Source of the DNA: Clostridia bacterium
GTDB lineage: Bacteria > Bacillota > Clostridia > Lachnospirales > Lachnospiraceae
Direction: 5' to 3'
Length of the DNA: 64,000 nucleotides
NCBI GenBank assembly: GCA_910575245.1
Contig: CAJTEN010000003.1
Location: 186,001 to 250,000 of the forward strand
Each line of letters begins with the position of its first letter. Within the stretch, counting starts at the first letter, position 1. Positions 61,796 through 64,000 of the stretch are shown piece after piece. Both the position numbers and the translations under genes were made by a program. The notes under the pieces were generated by a model. It was not told where the DNA came from. It searched no databases and was given only the letters and a program-made list of their open reading frames with translations.

Positions 61796-62338
61796 TTAAT
61801 TCTCTTTATTCAGGGAACCTTTCTTTACAACCGTCTTGGCATATGCAACTAACAGAAGCGAACCTACAACACCGGTCGTGATCATGTTAGCAATACCGGC
61901 TACAAGACCCTGTACGAATAACTTTTCAATCGGTTCTGAATAAATCAGGATATCAAGGCAGGGTGCAACAAGCCCCCAGGACAGCAGATGGGCAATAATC
62001 TGTGCAACATTAAACTGAACGGTCTTCCTGGAATCAAGTCCTTCATTGATATCCAGCTTCAACGTTACAAGCCCGATCACAAGTCCTGCAAATGCAGAAG
62101 CAATAATCCAGCTCCACCAGGGTCCGTAACTGGTCGCATCAATCAGCGTATGCCCGATAAATCCGATCAGAAGCCCTGCAATCGGCCCGAATAATGTGGC
62201 AAATACAGCCTGGATCGCATACTGTAAGCTGACATAGGTATTGGGAACCGGTGTCGGTATTGAAATCTTTCCTAACACGAAGAACAGCGCTGCCCCGATA
62301 CCGATCGCCACTACAGTTTTAACAGATAGCTTTTTCAT
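61796..62338 (-). CDS. ECF transporter substrate-binding S component (UPF0397 type)
   Basis: 180 residues, about six membrane segments. The N-terminus MKKLSVKTVVAIGIGAALFFVLGKISIPTPVPNT and GFIGHTLIDATSYGPWWSWIIAS are diagnostic of UPF0397 S components. It captures a small vitamin-like solute for the EcfT/AA' module. The substrate is unknown; a thiamine-related pyrimidine is a guess based on similar YkoE/UPF0397 systems. No riboswitch fits the short leader. Confidence 0.9.
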   Translation of the reverse strand: MKKLSVKTVVAIGIGAALFFVLGKISIPTPVPNTYVSLQYAIQAVFATLFGPIAGLLIGFIGHTLIDATSYGPWWSWIIASAFAGLVIGLVTLKLDINEGLDSRKTVQFNVAQIIAHLLSWGLVAPCLDILIYSEPIEKLFVQGLVAGIANMITTGVVGSLLLVAYAKTVVKKGSLNKEN

Positions 62339-62394
62339 TGGAATCTCCTCTCTCTCATAGAAAATGTATTATTATGTAAAATTCACACATTTGT

Positions 62395-62428
62395 ATTATA
62401 GACTGCCGGTTATGCTGTGTCAACCGGC
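62395..62428 (-). promoter_or_regulatory. consensus promoter with operator for the ECF transporter
   Basis: TTGACA (62418-62423), 17 bases, TATAAT (62395-62400) on the minus strand, both perfect. A 7-base inverted repeat GCCGGTT-N10-AACCGGC (62405-62428) overlaps the -35 and spacer: a candidate repressor site. Confidence 0.85.
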
Positions 62429-62438
62429 CATTTATGCT

Positions 62439-63008
62439 CTAAATATCCAGCTGCATCTGCACCTCCGACTCTGCCTGCTGTTTAAACTCCTCAATCTGCA
62501 CGGCATTCAGTTCCGGCAGATCCTCTATGGACTGCACACCAAAGCTTCTCAGGAACTGCTCCGTAGTCCCGAAAAGAAGCGGCCGGCCTGGTGCATCCAG
62601 ACGCCCCACCTCCGTAATCAGATCATATTCCAGCAGCTTGTTGACAGCATGGTCACAGCTGACTCCCCTCACCCGCTCAATCTCCAGTCGGGTCACCGGC
62701 TGCTTATATGCAATGATCGAAAGCGTCTCAAGAAGCGTGTCTGTCAATACAAATTTTTTCGGCGCCTTGGCTATTTTAATCAGATACTCATACAACTCGC
62801 CCTTGGTACACATCTGCACGGCATTGTCCAGCATAGTCAGGCCGATCCCACGATCCTGCGCATTATAATCCTTCATCATTTCTTCCAGAAGTGTCTTTGT
62901 TGTCTTCTTATCTTCTTCAATTACCGCCGCCAGGCTGTCAATGGTGACTGAATCACCCATTGTAAACAAAATCGCCTCTAACGCGGCCTTTGCTTTTGCT
63001 CTTTCCAT
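62439..63008 (-). CDS. scpB: segregation and condensation protein ScpB
   Basis: Two winged-helix domains that bind ScpA and link to Smc. 189 residues. Typical block TDTLLETLSIIAYKQPVTRLEIERVRGVSCDHAVNKLLE and LFGTTEQFLRSFGV. It follows scpA by 93 bases. Confidence 0.95.
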   Translation of the reverse strand: MERAKAKAALEAILFTMGDSVTIDSLAAVIEEDKKTTKTLLEEMMKDYNAQDRGIGLTMLDNAVQMCTKGELYEYLIKIAKAPKKFVLTDTLLETLSIIAYKQPVTRLEIERVRGVSCDHAVNKLLEYDLITEVGRLDAPGRPLLFGTTEQFLRSFGVQSIEDLPELNAVQIEEFKQQAESEVQMQLDI

Positions 63009-63101
63009 AGCTTATCCCTCACTATGTTATCATCCTATCATTGACTGCGTTCCCGAACATGCCGCCTGAAATCGCACATACAGCATTGCGCACAGGAATC
63101 A

Positions 63102-63884
63102 TCACCCGACAGAGGTAAGCTGGATTGGCTCCTGGCTGTCCACATCCTTAGTCGTGATGATAATATCAGCAAAAATGTCCTCCTGCTCAATTCCTATCCT
63201 GCCCGTTTTGATCATTTCCAGAATAACAAGGAATGTCACGATCACTTCCATCTTGCTGTTTTGCTTTTCCAACAGCTTACGGAAGCTGAACGTTTTATGG
63301 CTCCGCACGTAAGCCTCCACATAGGTAGTCTTCAGATCCATATCGATCTCGTCTTTTTCAATATTCCCGAACGTGCTTCTGACCGGATCTATTTTATCCT
63401 CCTGACGTTTCATAACCTGCTTGAATATCTCATGCAGCTTCTGCAGCGTCATGTCACCAATCAGTTCTTCATAATCTACCGGCTGTCTGTAGTCCGCCAC
63501 TTCTTTCGGAAGTGTCGGGATCTTATAGAAACTCCGCTCCGCGTCTATCATACGGTCCCGAAGTTCATAAGACATATATTTACACATTTTATATTCCAAC
63601 AGCTTCTCTACCAGTTCTGCCCTGGGGTCTTCCTCTTCCCCTTCTTCATTTACTTCTTTGGGAAGAAGCATTTTGCATTTGATATCAATCAGAGTGGCAG
63701 CCATGACAAGAAACTCGCTCACCACATTCATATCTTCTGTCTCCATCTGTTTGATATACTCCAGATACTGTTCCGTAATCTCCACGATCGGTATATCATA
63801 GATGTCCACTTTATTCTTATCAATCAGGTGCAGGAGAAGATCCAGTGGTCCCTCGAACACTTCCAGTTTCACAGGAATCGCCAT
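63102..63884 (-). CDS. scpA: segregation and condensation protein ScpA
   Basis: Kleisin subunit that bridges Smc heads. 260 residues. N-terminus VKLEVFEGPLDLLLHLIDKNKVDIYDIPI is diagnostic; a C-terminal winged-helix part (SKMEVIVTFLVILEMIKTGRIGIEQEDIFADI) contacts the Smc head. The acidic insert VNEEGEEEDPR is a linker. Confidence 0.96.
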   Translation of the reverse strand: MAIPVKLEVFEGPLDLLLHLIDKNKVDIYDIPIVEITEQYLEYIKQMETEDMNVVSEFLVMAATLIDIKCKMLLPKEVNEEGEEEDPRAELVEKLLEYKMCKYMSYELRDRMIDAERSFYKIPTLPKEVADYRQPVDYEELIGDMTLQKLHEIFKQVMKRQEDKIDPVRSTFGNIEKDEIDMDLKTTYVEAYVRSHKTFSFRKLLEKQNSKMEVIVTFLVILEMIKTGRIGIEQEDIFADIIITTKDVDSQEPIQLTSVG

Positions 63885-63932
63885 AACAGCCTGTCCTTTC
63901 TATATCTGGTTCATTGCTCCTAAGCAGCGCTT

Positions 63933-64000
63933 TTACGGCTGTTTTTTACTCAGTTTTAAAACCACAAGTTCCCCTGGGTTAAAGATCCTGAGCGGAATCG
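63933..64000 (-). CDS. metallophosphoesterase family protein, C-terminal end only
   Basis: The last 22 codons run off the right edge: IPLRIFNPGELVVLKLSKKQP then stop. IPLRIFNPGELVVL is typical of the end of YkuE-like calcineurin phosphoesterases. The catalytic part is outside the window, so this is tentative. Confidence 0.5.
   Translation of the reverse strand, partial: IPLRIFNPGELVVLKLSKKQP

Noticed and set aside
62339..62394. Thiamine, FMN or cobalamin riboswitch before the ECF S gene
   Set aside because: Only about 50 bases separate the transcription start from the ATG, too short for these riboswitches, and no core motif is visible.
1..64000. CRISPR array, toxin-antitoxin or restriction system
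   Set aside because: No regular repeats, Cas-like proteins, or adjacent toxin/antitoxin or methylase motifs were found.

Overview
The window is chromosomal DNA from a Gram-positive anaerobe of the class Clostridia, most likely family Lachnospiraceae. The evidence is the block ylxM-ffh-rpsP-khpA-rimM-trmD-rplS, the block yceD-rpmF-plsX-acpP-rnc-smc-ftsY, a DUF512 radical SAM gene next to der-plsY-gpsA, a PRPP synthase about 80 residues longer than the classical enzyme, a minimal SufC/SufB pair, YesM/YesN-type signalling, a tyrosine T-box and Shine-Dalgarno sites in front of most genes. The genus cannot be fixed from this alone. Most genes lie on the minus strand. metF, prs and tmcAL lie on the plus strand. 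I see no rRNA, tRNA, CRISPR array, transposase, integrase or prophage gene.

Layout. 1-6.2 kb: a cut aldolase-family gene, T-box-controlled tyrS, a MoxR/CoxE-type VWA pair and divergent metF. 5.2-9.6 kb: gpsA, plsY, der and the DUF512 radical SAM/PDZ gene. 9.7-11.1 kb: a strong promoter, a structured leader RNA and prs. 11.2-15.8 kb: a two-component system with a very large sensor kinase, then pgeF. 15.9-21.3 kb: yraN, a FlhB-tail/FliK-like pair (ylqH/ylqG), rnhB, lepB, rbgA and a second lepB. 21.4-31.2 kb: a sugar module with a galactose/glucose-type ABC transporter (mglB-mglA-mglC plus a small membrane protein), two extra periplasmic-binding-protein-fold proteins and a YesM/YesN two-component system. 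It sits between rplS and the lepB-rbgA cluster, which are usually adjacent in related genomes. 31.4-35.5 kb: rplS, trmD, rimM, khpA, rpsP, ffh, ylxM. 35.7-40.9 kb: a DUF1905/C39-like protein, an AraC regulator, an anchored GH25 lysozyme, a YitT-family membrane protein and ilvA. 40.9-48.6 kb: ftsY, smc, rnc, acpP, plsX, a small ORF, rpmF and yceD. 48.7-55.3 kb: pta, divergent tmcAL, plsC, cls and sufBC. 55.5-62.3 kb: an HPr-like protein without the active-site His, feoB/feoA, an SDR and an ECF transporter (T, fused A-A', S). 62.4-64 kb: scpB, scpA and the end of a metallophosphoesterase gene.

How they fit together. Much of the window is core machinery: protein targeting (ffh, ftsY, ylxM, two signal peptidases), ribosome assembly and translation (rpsP, rplS, rpmF, rimM, trmD, rbgA, der, tyrS, tmcAL), chromosome segregation (smc, scpA, scpB) and phospholipid synthesis (plsX, acpP, plsY, gpsA, plsC, cls). 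The accessory part is the sugar sensing and uptake module. YesM/YesN with its two adjacent binding-protein-fold proteins probably senses a sugar outside the cell and switches on mglBAC. This resembles the three-component XylFII-LytS-YesN arrangement of clostridia.

I found no clear self-contained unknown defence or mobile system. The best candidates for something under-described are the structured RNA with an H-type pseudoknot before prs, the sensory binding-protein/YesMN module, the FliK/FlhB-like pair outside any flagellar cluster, the HPr paralogue without His15, the DUF1905-C39 fusion, and the palindromes at the moxR/metF and ECF promoters. All functions are assigned by reading protein motifs and neighbours by eye. 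No database search was run.
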